Assembly: GCA_016199925.1 (NCBI GenBank)
Contig: JACQFT010000245.1
Location: forward strand, 1-42,839
Direction: 5' to 3'
Source of the DNA: Opitutia bacterium
Lineage (GTDB): Bacteria > Verrucomicrobiota > Verrucomicrobiia > Opitutales > Opitutaceae
DNA length: 42,839 nucleotides
The translations under genes and the position numbers were made by a program. Below are positions 42,484-42,839 of this stretch, one piece after another (position 1 is the stretch's first letter; each line of letters opens with the position of its first letter). The notes below the pieces were generated by a model. It was not told where the DNA came from. It saw only the letters and a program-made list of their open reading frames with translations, and ran no database searches.

Positions 42484-42839
42484 TCAATGGCGACGGCAGA
42501 GGGTCCGGTAGGCGACGGCGCTGAGACCGAAGAAGGTGGCGTAGAGCGCGGCGACCAGCGCCAGCCCGCCATAGAGCCAGAGCGGCGGAATGCCGGCGAC
42601 GACGCGGGCGCCGAAATCGGCGACCCAGCCGGCCAGGCCGGCGATCCGCCCGGGAAGCTCGAGCCACGGGGCGAAGGCTTGGGCGAAACCGGTGCGGTCG
42701 AAATCCGTTTGCCAGAACACCCAGAACAGCAGCGTCAGCTTGCCGACGGAGCCGACGCCCGCCGCGAGGGACGCGGCGCGCGCCCAGGCCGGCCAGGAGG
42801 TGTAGGAACGGTGCCACCAGGCGAGCGCGCGCCGGCGCT
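42484..42839 (-). CDS. Membrane protein, C-terminal part only (5' end outside window)
   Basis: The visible 117 residues read RRRALAWWHRSYTSWPAWAR, then a hydrophobic stretch SLAAGVGSVGKLTLLFWVFW, a short polar region (QTDFDRTGFAQAFAPW), and a final helix GIPPLWLYGGLALVAALYAT-FFGLSAVAYRTLCRRH. The frame is open to the window edge, so the start is missing. Coupling to the beta-repeat/RDD gene (11-base gap) suggests one operon. Similar pairs often stand behind an ECF sigma factor, and an anti-sigma-like role is possible but not shown. Confidence 0.6.
   Translation of the reverse strand, partial: RRRALAWWHRSYTSWPAWARAASLAAGVGSVGKLTLLFWVFWQTDFDRTGFAQAFAPWLELPGRIAGLAGWVADFGARVVAGIPPLWLYGGLALVAALYATFFGLSAVAYRTLCRRH

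Overview
The window is GC-rich bacterial chromosome. The gene families point to Verrucomicrobiota, probably Opitutaceae-like. The pointers are an autotransporter built of PATR-type beta-strand repeats, a TonB-dependent receptor with a 'KLSEFVTTGSR' mature N-terminus, an orphan ADOP-type permease, DUF5069 and DUF6702 proteins, and many short palindromic repeats, including the 'ACCACGGAT' type. This placement is inference from family content; there is no rRNA in the window to confirm it.

Layout. 1-3108: 3' part of a large autotransporter, closed by a hairpin. 3484-6954: a DUF5069 protein, a 48-residue small ORF behind a perfect 20-bp palindrome, and a thioredoxin-fold/DUF255 (YyaL/SSP411-like) protein whose gene carries two in-frame palindromic-repeat insertions. 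7000-12797: an inverted-repeat element, a 1633-residue hybrid histidine kinase and an overlapping response regulator. 13020-16918: a lipid-anchored nucleotide pyrophosphatase/phosphodiesterase-like enzyme, SlyX, an EF-hand lipoprotein, a membrane-anchored coiled-coil protein and a small unknown. 16915-17759: a PIN-domain protein overlapped by a small upstream partner, a possible new toxin-antitoxin pair. 17802-21334: a small membrane protein, a DUF6702 protein and an M1 metallopeptidase. 21621-27121: an ADOP permease, then a convergent GntR(YtrA)-ABC ATPase-ABC permease operon with a 25-bp operator-like palindrome touching the start codon of the regulator. 27523-33641: a truncated C45/phospholipase-B-like gene, gamma-glutamyltransferase, a TonB receptor with terminator, a frameshifted transposase remnant and tRNA-Glu. 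33790-34713 purC. 34799-38465: a four-gene Kai operon in the order kaiC, kaiB, kaiB, histidine kinase. 38904-40522: purE-purK. 40658-42839: a polymer-like beta-repeat/RDD membrane protein and the end of an upstream membrane-protein gene.

The most interesting system is the compact Kai operon. It has a double-domain KaiC with both catalytic Glu pairs, a Ser-Ser pair where cyanobacterial KaiC has its Ser431/Thr432 phosphosites, and a coiled-coil C-terminal extension. Two unequal KaiB paralogs and a PAS-HisKA_3 kinase follow, all in overlapping or nearly touching frames, and there is no kaiA. It looks like a clock-derived or timer/stress signalling module. The second theme is dense palindromic repeats of at least eight types. 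They fill most intergenic spaces and have entered one coding sequence, yet the window encodes no REP-associated transposase.
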